The position numbers and the translations under genes were made by a program. Shown in pieces: positions 41,779-55,789 of a stretch of 64,000 bases of DNA (the first letter of the stretch is position 1; each line of letters opens with the position of its first letter). The stretch comes from Mortierella sp. BCC40632. Its lineage: Eukaryota; Mortierellomycota; Mortierellomycetes; Mortierellales; Mortierellaceae. Below the pieces are notes generated by a model. It saw nothing but the letters and a program-made list of their open reading frames with translations, was not told where the DNA came from and made no database searches. Location of the stretch: positions 2,039,501 to 2,103,500 of the forward strand of contig WAEK01000008.1 of the NCBI GenBank assembly GCA_011634665.1, in the 5' to 3' direction.

Positions 41779-43531
41779 ATGTCCACGACTCCGGACCTCA
41801 AGTTTGCGTTCGGCAACTTCAACTACATTTGCTCGACGGTTTCGTTGACGCTATGCCCGCTGGTCGGCACCACAGACGGCATCGAGCCTGTCTGTTACTC
41901 GCGTAACGTCAGACTCGTCGACACTCTCATTTTCCAGCCCTGTAAGTCCCGAGTTTTTATTTATTACTCTGTCTGTTTGCCTGTCTATCCGTCTCTGCCT
42001 CTCGTTCTTTTTATTTGTATTCGGGAGAAAGGGAGGGCAAGGAGAGGGGAGGAAACCAATTTTTTTTATGTCCGGAGACACGATGCTTGAATACGGTGGA
42101 TATTGACCTTTGCGCCCTTCTTCTTTCTCCCCCACCCTCTCCTCTCTCTCTCTCTCTCTGTCCGTCTCTGTCTCTCTCTCCCCCCTTTTTTTTCCCTTCC
42201 CGAATGCCCGTTATGCAGCCACCCTTATCATTCACATCATTGCACTGGTCATGACCGCCATTATGATCTACCATATTCGGTCAAAATATACTGCTGTCGG
42301 TAAGTTAATTGCACACAACAATCATGTACTCGTTTCAAGAGGAATGCCCTAACAAAACGAGACCCAGTTTACTAACTTTTTTTTTTTTTTTTATTTTTTA
42401 TTTTTTCACTCTCATATTCACACACTTTCTCTCTCTACCTATCTCACTTGTACGAAATCGATTGTGTATAGGTCGAAAGGAAATCATCATGTTCTTTTAC
42501 TTGTACATGCTGGTGACGATCATGGACCTGTTGCTCATCTCTGGTATCATCCCCACTGCCAGCAATCTCTATCCTGTAAGTCAAACAACCACAAAAAAGA
42601 AACAAGGGATCAGCAATTTATCACTCCCCTCCCCTCCCCCCAATTGGATTGGATACGAGAATAGGTTACTTACAGAATCTTATTTCTTTATACTTTTGTT
42701 TGATCACGGGAAAATAATAATAACAATCGAAAACAGATCTTTACAGGAATTCATCTCGGATTGATATCGGCAACATTCTGGTGCTTGCTCTTGAACGGCT
42801 TTGTCGGTTTCCAGTTTGCTGAGGACGGTACACCTCTTTCTCTCTGGGTAAGGAACCCCCCACAATGCTGCCTTAATTAACCATAAAAAAAAAAACAAGA
42901 ACTATCAAAGTTAGAAAAGGTAGAGAGAGAGACTAACTTTTTTCTTCGCTCTCTATTCTACCTATAGTCCATTCGCATCTCGTCGTTTGTTGTTTTTGCT
43001 GCTGTGACCTTCTTGTCGATCGCCACCTTCCAGAGCCTGAGCCCCTTCGACCCTCTGCACCCAGTGGCTCTTTGGGTGGTGTTCTTCATCTTCAATGGCG
43101 CATCCCTGTTGATCTATGTGATCCTTCAGATCGTGCTTGTGGTCAACACGCTGGACGACCGTTGGCCTTTGGGAGACATTGTCTTTGGCATTGCCTTCTT
43201 TGTTACTGGTCAGGTCATCCTGTATGTGTTCTCGCTCGACATTTGCAACTTTGCCAAGCACTATATCGATGGACTTTTCTTTGGTACGATCGCCACCTTG
43301 TTGAGTGTGATGATGGTCTACAAGTACTGGGATTCGATCACGAAGGAGGATCTCGAGTTCTCGGTCGGTTCGAAGCAGAATGTGTGGGAAGTCAAGGAGT
43401 TGCTGGGTGATGAGGAGAACGCTGGTATGTATGGTCAGCACCAACAGCAAGGAAGCGGCTTTGGTGGATACAACTCTGCACCGGGCGCGGGACCTTATGG
43501 CCAGGCCAACTTTTATGATGAGCGCTACTAA
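41779..43531 (+). CDS. CHS7: Chitin synthase export chaperone (CHS7-like)
   Basis: Exons are 41779-41941, 42219-42299, 42472-42575, 42737-42847 and 42968-43531, giving about 340 residues, the usual length for the family. All junctions are in phase. The N-terminus reads [20 protein letters not shown] with a following PVCYSRNV, a hallmark of Chs7. Downstream are [34 protein letters not shown] and a C-terminal [13 protein letters not shown]. About seven transmembrane segments are visible, followed by a hydrophilic Gly/Gln/Tyr-rich tail. In yeast, Chs7 is an ER membrane chaperone needed for export of chitin synthase Chs3 (family knowledge). The polytopic topology and lack of a cleavable signal agree. 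A TATA box lies 66 nt before the ATG. No chitin synthase gene is in the window. Confidence 0.94.
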
Positions 43532-44009
43532 AGAAGAAGAAGGAAGCAAGCAAGCGAACAAAAAAAAAAAAAAAGAAAAAAAAAAAAAAAAAAACAAATC
43601 ATGTCATGTTTGGAGGAGGTCAAGTCTAACCAAGCAGGCATAGAAGAAGAAAAAGATTCCATTTAGGGAGGAGTAAGCATTGCGGAGAAAGAGATAGAGA
43701 AAAGATCTTTGATTCTTTTCCTCTTCTTTTTCTTTTCTTTTATATCTTTTTCTTTTTCTTTTTTCTTTCTTTCTTTCTTTTTTTTTCTTTTTTTTCTTTT
43801 TCTTTTAGCAAAGCTGTTCATTCGTCCCCTATGTTCTCATTCTCTTATTATTATTTTTCTTTTCCCCATTTTCTCGCCTTCTTTTTTTTTTTTTTTTTTT
43901 TTCCTATCTATGCACATATCCATGCAAATTCATAAATAATGATGTTCCTTCAGTGTCAAATGTTCATTTTCCTTATTTTTCGTGTGGGTAGATCGATTAG
44001 TTGCCAAAG

Positions 44010-44042
<33 letters not shown>

Positions 44043-44122
44043 AAAAAAAAGAAAGAAAGGGAGAAGGACAAGAAGAGAATGCCGAGGAAAAAAAAAAAAA
44101 AAAAAAACTAATGTGCTGTGAT

Positions 44123-44156
<34 letters not shown>

Positions 44157-45207
44157 GTCCGAGAGTGCTAGGGTCCCTGGGCCTTACTGGTTCAACGCAC
44201 ACATTGTTGCACGATGCACGAGAGGGAGGAGGAAGAGGAAGGGGGAAGGGGTGGGAAGGGGTGGGAGAGCAGCGTGTCGGTGCAGTGGTGCAGCATGGCT
44301 GGGCGGAAGAAATGGGCGACGCCGTTTGGTGTGTGTGTGTGTGTGTGTGTTTGTGTTGGCGTGGTATGTGCATGGCAAATGACAAATGGCAGACATATCT
44401 GCTCTGCCCAGATCACCCTCTTTCCTCGCCTCTTCTTCCTCTTCCTCCTCCTCCTCCCCCCTTCCTTTCTCTCTTTTCTTTGTTCCAACCACACAAACTA
44501 CGGCACTGTGTTGCGGCGGGACTATTCCATCCCATCTGCTTTTTGCAATCGTACATCCACATCTTTGCGACTAGCCCACCGCTTCATTCTCCAAGCATCT
44601 GTTGGGACATTTATCATCTTCACTCCTCCTCTCTCTCTCTCTCCCTCTTCTCTCTCACTCTCACTCTCACTCTCTCTTCATTCTTCTCTTTCTCTCTTGG
44701 ATGGCTGAGGCAGATCAAAGCGATCAACCTTCGTAGATCAGAGTGAGTCTCACCCCGCCCACGTACACATACACAATTCGCGAGAGCACCCCTGGGACTT
44801 CGTTTCTCTCTTTCTCTCTCCCTCTCTCTTTCTCTCTCTCCTCTTTCTTCTTTTTCTCTCCCTTGTGCATCCACAGTCCCATCACCGTTTTTCGTTATTT
44901 GTTTGGTCCTCTCTCCCCATCCATTCCATTCATCCCCATTTGTCAGGCATCTGCTTTTGCATCCTGCCATTCCTCACAACAATCTCCACCTTTGCCCTGG
45001 CTAATTTAGCCACGTTCTTTCTACTCTCTCCCCTCTCTCCCTCTTCTGCCCTCACTTCAACCCCAAGATCAACTCTATTGTGGCGCGCTTGGCTCCCTTG
45101 CAACGCTGATTCCGAACCGCAAGTGGCAACCCTTCTCCTGCTCTACTCTGGCCGGACCAGAAAGCCAATCCTCATTCGGCGGCTTCCCAACTCCGGCGTG
45201 ATCTAAA
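43532..45207. other. Intergenic region and INO80 leader
   Basis: It holds the CHS7 3' flank with poly(A) and poly(T) runs (43560-44120), GA/CT microsatellites, a GT run at 44331-44350 and a CT-rich leader up to the INO80 ATG. No further gene was recognised. Confidence 0.6.
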
Positions 45208-48200
45208 ATGAGCTTACACAACAGTAGCAACAACAACAGCAACACCGGTGGCAATGCTAGTAGTAACATCAGTAATCCAGGTAACCCCGGCGCAGGCATA
45301 GTCAATGGTGCTCACCCTCCTTCAGGCTATGGTTCCAATCCTGCCGCCACCGCTTCCAATCAGGCACGTGGTGGCGTCCAACCGGTGTCATCCTCCTCCA
45401 GACGCCACGAACCCCATTCTCAGTCCATGGCTCCCACAGCTTCATCCACTGGCGGTCACCGTCACCCGGCCTCGGGAGCGTCTTCGGCATTCGAGTACCA
45501 TGGGTCGGCGCCGGCGCCTGCATCCGCAGGTAGTGCATACAATCTCCATGGACACACCCATAGTCTGAGCCACAGTAGTGGCCATAGTCAAGGACATGGA
45601 CACGGACATGGTTCGCACACACTTGGCCATAGTCATGCCCATAGCCATAGCCACGCTCAACAGCATTTTGCACATGGATATAATAGTCCTCAGGGCCAAA
45701 ATCAGGGTCAGGGCCAGGGCCAGGGTCATACCCACACTCATGCTCTCGCACATGGACACACGCACGCTCCCGCGCCCTCTCACGGCAACGGACATGGGCA
45801 CGGACACAGCCTTGGACATGGACATGGACAGAACATCAGCCATAGTCATAGTCACCACAGTCATAACCACAGTCATAGTGGACACGGCCACGTTCATAGC
45901 CATGGTCATGGTGATCCCGAGGGTCGCTTTTCAATGGCACATGCCCCATCGTCACAACCGCAACCGCACCTTCATCACCATCATCATATGCGATCATCTT
46001 ATTACGATCCTGTCGCATCCGAGCGCAGTATGCACCCTCCTGCTACTCGACCTATTAACCCTGCATATGAAGGACATCATCCCTCCGCCGCAGCTTTCCA
46101 CAGGGCACCATCTCCACCACCGCCCCCCGGCAATGCACATGGATATCCTCCTTCATCCCGGGACATGGCACCTCATTACAGCAGTGGCGGTGCCGCCGCA
46201 AGTGTTGGTGCCTCTGGTTCAGGACCCAGCAAATACGAGCGTAGTGAACATTTGGAGGCGAGCCATATCTCTGCACACGCCCATTCACACTCACACTCAC
46301 ATCCGCATGCCCACTCACAAGCGTACCCTTATCGACATTATGCAGCAGAACCACCGACTTCCTCGGCATTTGGGGCACACAATGGATCTGGAGCGGCCAC
46401 ATCGACGATTGCGACAGGAAGAATGACGCAAGATCGTCGCGCGCTTCATACGGAAGAGACTCGACGAGGAGTGTCTCCGCCTCCAGTGTCTCGTTCGGCT
46501 GCATACAGTGGTGGTACCGGTGGTGCCGGTGGAAGTAGCACCAGTCGCGCTTATGACTATTCAACGACATCGGGTCCTGCAATGCATCACCACTCGGCTT
46601 ATGCGACATCACAGCATCCTACTCAGGACTTGAGTCCAGAGCAGCAACAGCACTATGGAAGACAGGCTCATGCGGATCGGGATCGAGATCTGACTAGATC
46701 AGCTAGTTCAGGAACAGCAGCATCGAATTACGGCACGTGGAAAGAGTCTCGAGAGCATGTTGCAGTCCATCCAGGTCGGGAATATGGTCGTGGAGAGTAT
46801 CCGCCCTCGCAACCACCTCCTCCATCGGCCTCTTCGAGAGAGTATGTTGGTGAATATGGACGAGAGTATCCTGCAAGAGAGTACACAGGAGGGACGTCTG
46901 TCTCAGCCGCTGCAACATCGTCTTCGAGAGAGTATGCTCGAGAGTATGGACGAGAGTTTTCGAGAGAGGTAAGTCAGAGAATTTTTTTTTTTTTTTTTTT
47001 TTTTTTTTATACTGTTATTTTGCGGGACAAGGGTAATGGGCAAAGGGGGGAAAGGCAGGTCTGAACAGGATCCGTTAGCCACCATTGCACAATGCTCAGG
47101 AAATCAGATCACTCAAAAGCAATGTTCCCAGCGATTGATGGAGATTTCCTTTGTAATTTCACCATTCTCACCACTCTCTCTTTTCCTTTTCCTTTATCAC
47201 TTTCTCTTTTTCTTTCTTTTTTGGGCGTTCTACTTCGTCATACTCTAGTCTTCTCGACCAGTGCCTGTATATCACGGAGCCGGCTATAGCTCGCAGCACG
47301 CGGACCACCCCGAGTACGCTCGACCTGGACAATCTGTGTCACCTACCCATTCACGTCGGTCCCCTGCTCCCACTCATCATATGGAGACCAAAGAACCACC
47401 TCAGCATAGACCGCAGCAGCCATCGCAACAACCTCAACAATCGCAACAGGCACCGCCTCCAGCTCAACCGCAACAATCATCGCAGCAGCAACCGCCCCAA
47501 AGTTACTCTTCACACCAACATCCTCAGGGACAACATACCTCTGGAAGCTACGCTGGGTACTTGCCACCTACAGGTGCGGATTCAGCCTCCGGATGGAACT
47601 CTGTCCGATCGCCCGAAAATGGGTCTAGACAAACGCAGCGCTATCAGGCTCCAGGGAACATGGAAGAGGAGAGACCCAGAGATGAGGTAAGATAAATTGA
47701 AAGAAGAAAGAATATACACCTTGTCCTTGTAGATGAGTGAAAAGAGCTTTTTTTTTTTTTTTTTTTTTTTCTATCGCAGAGTTGATATTTACCAACAGTC
47801 TGTAATCTTCCAATCATAAATAGCGTTATGATGGGCCTTATGATCGCCAGTCTGCAAACGCTTCTGCACGTCCTTCGTTCCAGCCTACAACTGGACCTTT
47901 GTCACCACCTCCTCACGAAAAGGTAAGGGGCGAGATGCAAAAAAAAAAAAAAAAAAAAAAAAGGATAGACTCGGTGCCATATTTTTCCCCTCATGATCCA
48001 GATGGCTAACATTATTCCTTTGATTGTTGATAGTTTAATGCGAGACAGTATGAGCGAGGACCCGCCAGTGAACCGGAACGGCATCACACACCTGTCCGAC
48101 CATCAACCCCTCCTCCTAAGCCTGAATCAGCCGCGAAGGAGAGGCGACCCCAGGCCATGTCCATTGCCCAACTCTTGATCGACAGGGATGGGTCACCTGA

Positions 48201-51200
48201 AGAGATCCAGTCACCATCCGAGAATGATCAGGCAGAACGCCAGTCGCATTCACAACCCGAACCTGCAGCACCTCCACCATCGGCATTAAACCCGCCAGAG
48301 AGTCGTGTTCGGACGGAAGAGAGAACAGTAGGGGAGGTGCCGCCTCACGATGCTGTTGTGATCATTGACGAAACAGAGGCTATGGCGTCGAAAGAAAGGT
48401 CGGCTCGTCAGGGCAAGAGTAATGATGTTAATATTGTCCCTGCAACGACCACAGTCGAATCTGGACGCGGAAAGGCACGAAAGGATACTACCAAGGCCTC
48501 CTCAGGATTGATGACTGACCGAGGAGAGACAGTTACCAGCGTGGAAGAAAAGAAGAGTGGTCGTGAAAAGACCAATGGCGGTAGTCGATCGTCAACCGAA
48601 ACTCCTAGCAAGGCTCAGGAAAAGAAGACTGCTGCCCATTCTCAGGAGCCTCAGGTCGTTCCATCAGCCGAAGCACAAAAGCCCACTTCCAAGGCAGGAA
48701 ATACTGGAGCTGGAGCAAAGGAGAAGGGTGCTGCTACAACAACTTCCAAGTATGGACAGGGGGCTCAAGTGCCTACCATGCCTTCGGACGATACTGCCAA
48801 AGGTGTCAAGTCCAAGCGAGGCAGGAAACCCAAGAGCAAGGACTTGACCTCGTCTTTGTCGTCACCACCTACCGAGGGCTCTAGTTTGACAACTCTTGAA
48901 TCGACATTGGGAGCCAGTTCTGAGGCAGTCTCTGCCAGCAAAACGCCTTCAAAACAGGGAACGACTTTGCTCACGACAACCAAAGAGACCACACCACCTG
49001 CTACATCTTTGCAAAATGGAACTGTTCCTTCTACACCTGCCGCATCTGTTGTACCTGCAGCCATTACGCCCGTGCAGTCGGCTCGAGTACCTGCTGTGAA
49101 ACGTCGTCGACCTTCTGACTCGATGATGGAGGACAATGGATCCGATATCCTTGATGAAGGCGAAGGTGAAGAGGATCGTGGAACGGGACTAGAGCTTAGC
49201 AAACTGAAATCGCAGCCAAGTCGTTATCGAACTCGAGGATCGCCCGATATCTTTTCGAGTGACAATGATGACAACGATGACGAGGATGAGGACTCGGAAG
49301 ATTTGGATTATTCGCAACATCAAGAGTTGATGGCCTATATGCTCGAGGTCCATAAACGTGGACAGCGTGTCCAAAAGGCTTATGAGCGACACACAATGGT
49401 AGGTGTTATTTCTTTCTTTTGCATTTTCGTACTCTCTTTGGAGATTGGTTCTCCTCTGATTGGAAAGGAGAAGGCAGAGGGAGCATGTCCTTGGGATATG
49501 AGTTCTGCTCTCTCACAAACCTACACAATAACCACAATAACCACAACAACAAAAGAAATTTAACGCTGAATGACCTTTTTTTCTTTTCTTTTCGTGATTA
49601 GTTGAAGCGCAGAAAGTTGCATGAAAAGTTTTTGGAGAAACAAAAGCGACGGATTCAACATGAAAGCCAGGTTGACGAGGACGAGGATCGGGATCAAGAA
49701 ATGGAGAGTATACTCTTGGATGATGGAGATGTCGATATGGTCGCACCCGCCACCCCTGTTGCCACACCACCCAAGGCCAAGGGTCGCGGTCGGAGAAAGA
49801 CTCAAGCGGCAGCGGCAGCGGCAGCAGCGGCAGCAGCAGAAGCCAAGGTCAAGGCCGAAACCGAAGAAGAGATTGTGACCAAGGAAACTAAAGAAACCAA
49901 GGCTGAACGAAAGAAGCGAGAGAAGAGAGAAGCTCTGGAGGCTCTTGCACTGGAAAAGGCCCATATCCACGCCAAGGCGGCAGAACTGGCTGCTGGAGAA
50001 GTCGAGGAAGTCGAAGAAGAGCTAAGTGAAGACGCTAGCATTGTTCCTCAGCGCGGTTGGGATGCTGAAGATTCCGAAGAAGACTCTGAAGAAGAAGAAG
50101 ATTCTGATGAGGACTCGGATGAAGACTCGGATGATGATAGCTCGTCCTCGTCGTCTGAAGAAGAGGATGCGGCTGAGGAAGAGATTGAAGAAGTCGAACC
50201 AGTTCTGGATGAAGAAGCGATTGCACGAATCCAACAAGAAGAGTATGAGGCGCAACGTCAAGCCATCTGGGATGTGATTGCGCATCGACAGATTCCACAG
50301 GTCAACAAGATCATGGCGGCTACCATGACTGCCAAGCTTCAGAACTGTAAGAAGGTTGCTTTGCTCTGTCAACGAGAGGCTCGACGAGCTGCCGCACGAA
50401 CCATCCGATCAACCAAGGATATCCATGCACGAGCCAGACGAGCCAACCGAGAAATGTTGCTCTTCTGGAAGAGGAATGAGCGTGAGGAAAGAGAATTGCG
50501 CAAGAAGGCAGAGAAGGAGGCAATTGAGAAGCTTCGAATTGAGGAAGAGATGAGAGAAGCGAGACGACAAGCCCGAAAGCTCAACTTTTTGATCACGCAA
50601 ACCGAACTATACAGTCATTTCATTGGCAAGAAGATTGGAAGTAAGTGGCCATTTTTTATTGCTATTATTATTATTTTGCATAGCGGGCTGCACCTGTATC
50701 GGTTGATTTGATGATGGAAATACTTTGAAGAATGAAATTATACTGACAAGTTCCCCCTTTTTTTCCCTGGCAAACCTTGTAGCTGAAGCTGCTGAGGCAG
50801 AAGACGAGTCTACACCTGTGAGAACACAGCCATCCAATAACCCATCCGAGATGGCCATTTTGCACGATGCAGACCATAAGCCTCTTGATGGAGAGCCTGA
50901 CTTTGAGGAGGCCACGGATGAAGCCTTGGAGGCCCATGCCAAATGGAGTGCTCAACAAGCACTCTTGGCAACTCAACAGCGGACTAAAAACTTTGATGAA
51001 GAAGTTAAAGCTCATAATGAGGCCCAGCGCAGTGTTCCTCTCGATCAATCGGATCGTAAGTGTTCTTGGCCGCCAGCTTGTGCTTTACCTGATTACCTTG
51101 CAAAAACAATTCATTTTAATCAAGCTTTAAATTTATTTTTTTTTTATTGCTATATAGTGGATGAGATGAACTTCCAGAATCCTTCGAGTATGCCAGTGAT

Positions 51201-54200
51201 TGCCGAGATTGAACAACCCAAGATGCTTATGTGTCAATTGAAGGGTTACCAGATCAAGGGTCTGAACTGGCTTGCCAATCTCTACGAACAAGGCATCAAC
51301 GGTATTCTTGCGGACGAAATGGGTCTCGGCAAGACTGTCCAGTCGATTTCGTTGATGGCCTACTTGGCAGAGGTTCAAAACATTTGGGGACCCTTCTTGG
51401 TCATTGCTCCCGCCTCGACCCTTCACAATTGGCAACAAGAAATTTCAAAGTTTACGCCTGCGTTGAAGGCCTTGCCTTACTGGGGTAATCCAACGGATCG
51501 CAAGACGTTGAGAAAGATTTGGACAAAGAAACAAATCTACAACAAGGACAGTCCCTTCCATGTGGTCATTACCTCATACCAATTGGTTGTTTCGGATGAA
51601 AAGTACTTTCAACGGGTCAAATGGCAGTACATGGTTCTGGATGAAGCACAAGCGATCAAGAGTTCGTCGAGTGCTCGATGGAAGACTTTGCTTGGATTCA
51701 ATTGTCGAAACCGATTGTTGTTGACGGGTACACCGATTCAAAATTCGATGCAAGAGTTGTGGGCGTTGCTTCATTTTATCATGCCAAGTTTGTTTGATTC
51801 TCATGAAGAGTTTAGTGAATGGTTTTCCAAGGACATTGAATCCCATGCGGAGAACAAGGGGTCATTGAATGAGCATCAGTTGAAGCGGTTGCATATGATC
51901 TTGAAACCGTTCATGTTGCGTCGTATCAAGAAGAATGTCCAGAATGAGCTTGGTGACAAGGTAAGGGCCTTTCTTTTCTTTTTCTTTTCTTTTCTTTTCT
52001 ATCACTACTGCTAGATCCACTCCGATAGAAGGGGTTTTTTTAATTGGTGCTAATCGTTTCCTTCACCACTAACTTTTCTTTTTCTTTTTCTTTTTCTTTT
52101 TCTATTTCAGATCGAACTCGAGATTCGCTGTGAATTGACAGCACGACAACGTGCGTTGTATCGTGGACTGAAGGAAAAGATTTCCATCTCGGAACTCTTG
52201 GAACAGGCATCATCCCTTAACGATAGTGATTCCGTGGACAGTTTGATGAACTTGGTGATGCAATTCCGAAAAGTGTGCAATCATCCAGAACTCTTTGAAC
52301 GTGCGGATGTGTCGTCTCCCTATGTGATGTGCACGTTTAGTCAAACTCCTTCGATTGCACGCGAAGGTGAGGACCTCAGCCTGGGTTACACAAGCCGAAG
52401 TCAAATCAAGTTGTCAGTCCCGAAACGATTCTATCGTGAAGGTGGATTGCTCAAGATCCCTTCAGAGAGCTCTCGTGCAGGCACAGAAACCAAGTACCTG
52501 GATCACTTGATGAACATTTGGTCTCCAGATTATATTGCCGAGTCTATGTTTGCAAAGGAAAAGGAAGAAGAGGAAGAGGGTGCATTTTCGTTCCTGAGAT
52601 TCTTGGATTACTCGCCAAGTCAAGTCAGTAAGATTGCTCGCTCTCATGTGTTGGATCGGTTTGCGATGGATATCACCTCACAGGATTCGAGACGACCTCA
52701 TGCCTATGATCAACGGTCCGAATGGCAGGATGAAGGTTCTACCTTTGGTCTGGATGAGGATGAGAATACACCTGCAAGAACCTTTGCTCGATTCCTTATC
52801 TCGGAAAGCATGGACCCCTTCTCGACTACCAACCAAGGTCTTTACCGTCATCGAGGTGCACTTGGTCGTGTCCTCTCAGGATCCGATCTTGGGGAATACT
52901 TGGGCATCATGGACCCAGCCTATCGACCCAAGGCTGTGGCGCCTCCGATCGAAATGATTTGCTCGGATCGCAGTTTCTTGCTCGAACAAGAAGACTTGCT
53001 CTTTGATCATCGGTTGAGACAACAATTGCTGGGTGTACCCGAGTTCTTTACGGAGGCTCATAGTCATGAGCACGTTGCCTCCATGTCGGATCTCTGGCAG
53101 GTGAACGGAGGTCGTGGTTTGTTAGGAGAGCCCTCGATGAGCTCTGTCGGTCATTCTTCAATGGAAGTACCGCAGATGAAGCAATTGATTATGGACTCTG
53201 GCAAGCTGACGGCACTCGACAAGTTGTTGGTGGATCTCAAGGCAGGTGGCCATCGTGTCCTGGTGTACTTCCAGATGACCAAGATGATTGATTTGATGGA
53301 AGAGTACCTGACTTATCGCCAGTACAAGTACCTTCGATTGGATGGATCGTCCAAGATTTCCGATCGTCGTGACATGGTGACGGATTGGCAGACACGACCC
53401 GAGATTTTCATCTTTTTGTTGAGTACGAGAGCAGGAGGATTGGGTATCAACTTGACGGCTGCAGATACGGTCATCTTTTACGACAGTGATTGGAACCCGA
53501 CGGTGGATCAACAGGCCATGGACCGAGCACATCGTTTGGGTCAGACCAGACAGGTGACTGTGTACCGATTGATTACTCGAGGTACGATTGAAGAACGAAT
53601 CTTGGTCCGAGCTAAACAAAAGGATGAGATTCAAAAGGTGGTTATTTCTGGAGGTGAGTTTAAGCAGAATGTTGAATTCAAGCCTCGAGAGATTGTTTCA
53701 TTGTTGTTGGACGATGATGAGTTGGCTTCCAAGTTACAGGAGCAACAATTGAAACGCAAGTTGGAAGAAGAGGAAAAGACGACCAAGAAAGGAGGAGCCA
53801 ACGCAGGAGGATCGTCCAAGACTGGTGCCGGAGGAGGAGGATCAGGCAAACGAGCGACGAAACGGGCAAGGATGGATACGACGGCCTCGTCTTCGACCGC
53901 AGCCTCGTCCACTGTGGCGACACCTCGACCTTTGGCGGCTGGGGTGTCTGTGGCATCGGTTGGAAGGACATTGGATGAGATGTGGGCGGAATTGGATGCT
54001 CGTGCGATAGCGAATGCAGAGACCGCCGTGGCTGTGAATGAGATTCCGACTGGAAGCAACGGGGGAGCTAGATCGAAACGAGGAGGTGGAGGTGGAGGTA
54101 GGGCGACGAAGGAAAAGGTACCCAAGGAGCCCAAACCCAAGAAAGAAAAGGTGATCAAGGAGAAACCGGTCAAGGAACCCAAGCCCAAGAAATTGAGCAA

Positions 54201-54333
54201 GAAGGCTCAAGCAGCGGCAGCAGCAGCGGCGGCGGCGGCGGCAGAGACGGCACAAGCGAACCAAATAGGACTGATGATGTCAGGGGATGGAGACGATGGA
54301 CATGACATTGATATTGAAAGTATGGAAATGTAA
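45208..54333 (+). CDS. INO80: INO80 chromatin-remodelling ATPase with long His-rich N-terminus
   Basis: Eight exons (45208-46968, 47249-47686, 47824-47922, 48034-49398, 49602-50640, 50783-51055, 51158-51960, 52111-54333) join in frame to about 2,666 residues. Residues ~125-235 are Ser-His/Gly-His repeats. Acidic and coiled-coil stretches follow (about 1390-1450). The DBINO domain (about 1453-1567, containing [20 protein letters not shown]) identifies INO80 specifically among Snf2 ATPases. ATPase lobe 1 has [15 protein letters not shown] (Walker A about 1714) and LDEAQAIKS (DEAQ about 1820). After an insertion of roughly 350 residues, lobe 2 has [20 protein letters not shown] and [13 protein letters not shown] (about 2392). 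The large inter-lobe insertion is characteristic of INO80. The C-terminus is Lys-rich with poly-Ala. INO80 slides nucleosomes and exchanges H2A.Z in a multi-subunit nuclear complex (family knowledge). The length well exceeds the ~1,500 residues of yeast and human INO80, nearly all because of the N-terminus. Confidence 0.93.
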
Positions 54334-54699
54334 AAGTAGCTTTTTTTAAAAAAAAGAAAAAAAAAATAGCAAATAACAGCAATAATTTCGCGGATCAAAT
54401 TGTAATTGTCTTTATCAAAGAAGTATTTGTGAACAAGCACATGTCCTCTTCTTTTAAATGCGTTGACATCGCCACTGGACCTTCTTGGGCCTAAAAAGAG
54501 AGAGAGAGAGAGAGAGAGGGAGAAAGAAAGAAAGAGAAAGAGAGGGCAAAAAATTTACTCCGCATTTTTTTCTTCATCTTATCTTTGGAGGACTGGAGAG
54601 AACAGCTGGCCTGTTTGTATTTTGAAGGGAAAGCGAGGGAAAGCGAGGGAAAGCGAGGCGAGAGAGATGAACGAGGGAGATAGAGGGAGATAATCCTGC
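54334..54699. other. Convergent intergenic region INO80 / NAA20
   Basis: Short 3' flank shared by the two genes, with a GA tract (54496-54545) and tandem copies of GGGAAAGCGA near 54627-54657. No gene was seen. Confidence 0.6.
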
Positions 54700-55702
54700 C
54701 TAAAAAACGGTTTCGTGTGGTTCGACTATAAAAGACTCGCCATTTTCTCGTATACTTTGTCGGTCCACATCTCTCTTGAGCGGTTTCCGCATATCTAGAA
54801 AATAACAATAATTATTACAAGGGTCAAAAGAATCCAGATTAAAAACGGTTGATTTTCAATTGACCATCTAGAAAGAAAAAAGAAGAAAAGAAAAGAAGAA
54901 GAAGAAGAAAAAAAAAGAAAGAGCCACCTACCATAGGCATCCTCGCCATTATCTCCTCCATCATAATATCCTCTCACGGTTCGATAGATCGAATAACCAA
55001 ACTGTTTATACATATTGATCGCCACCTTGTTGGAACAACGAACAAACAAATCCACAAAGTATCCATCATAAGGATGCTCCGAAACATGTTCCAACAAGGT
55101 CATCATTCCTTCTGCAAGTCCTAGTCGTCGATATTCCGGAGCGACCGTGATCGCGGTGACGTGACCATGCCAATCCAGACCCTTGCCCTCGGCTTTGCCC
55201 ATCACATAGGCCATCAGTTTGGACGAAGGAGTGCATTGAACCGAGAATAGATCGGGCCATCGAGCAAGATAGGACAGGTAGAACGAGATGTTGTACTATT
55301 GGAGAAGAAGAGAGACAGAGAGACAGAGAGAGAGAGAGAGAGAAGAGGATGTAGTGTTCATTGTTGATATGAAGAGAGGTGGTGATTGAAATTGAGTGAG
55401 TGACAAGAGACTGGATCGGGAACCATAGTAAACCATAGAAAAGAAGAAAAAGGGAAATCTGGACTTACAGTCTCTGTCAACGAGTCCAAGTTACTGGTGA
55501 TTAGGAGAGGGAAGGGGAAGGAGGGAAGGGCAAAAGGGGAGGAAAGACAGATATTGTCGGTTGAAAAGAAAAGAAGGTCGGAACGCGTTAATCAGGGCGG
55601 AAAAAAAAAAAAATCATCTTATCTTTTTTTTTTTTTTTTTTTTTTTTTCCTTTTTCCACCTCTCTCTCTCGCTCTTGCTCGCTCTCTCTCCTCCCTGTGA
55701 TC

Positions 55703-55738
<36 letters not shown>

Positions 55739-55789
55739 TGGTGTTGAAGGTGAACAGATCTGTTGCCTTAATTGTCTCAAGCTGCTCAT
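54700..55789 (-). CDS. N-alpha-acetyltransferase 20, NatB catalytic subunit (Naa20/Nat3)
   Basis: Exons (descending) are 55789-55738, 55493-55469, 55295-54932 and 54794-54700. The conserved sequence runs KATDLFTFN, then INLDSLTETYNISFYLSYLA (joined over two introns), WHGHVTAITVAPEYRRLGLA (the acetyl-CoA-binding motif of GNAT enzymes), YFVDLFVRCSNKVAINMYKQ and GYSIYRTVRGYY, ending DMRKPLKRDVDRQSIRENGE. This ending and the INLD/TETYN segment are diagnostic of Naa20, which acetylates N-termini starting Met-Asp/Glu/Asn/Gln at the ribosome (family knowledge). Length is close to the family's ~180-200 residues. In the first exon the only ATG (55789, reading MSSLR) is one base out of phase with KATDLF. 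Adding one base would give the usual Met-to-DLF spacing. Alternatively, an acceptor-like CAG at 55806-55808 could bring in an upstream start exon, but no ATG exists on this strand for about 270 bases. Confidence 0.85.

Noticed and set aside
45578..46426. 282-residue ORF in a second frame over INO80 exon 1
   Set aside because: A shadow frame created by the repetitive His/Ser codons of INO80.
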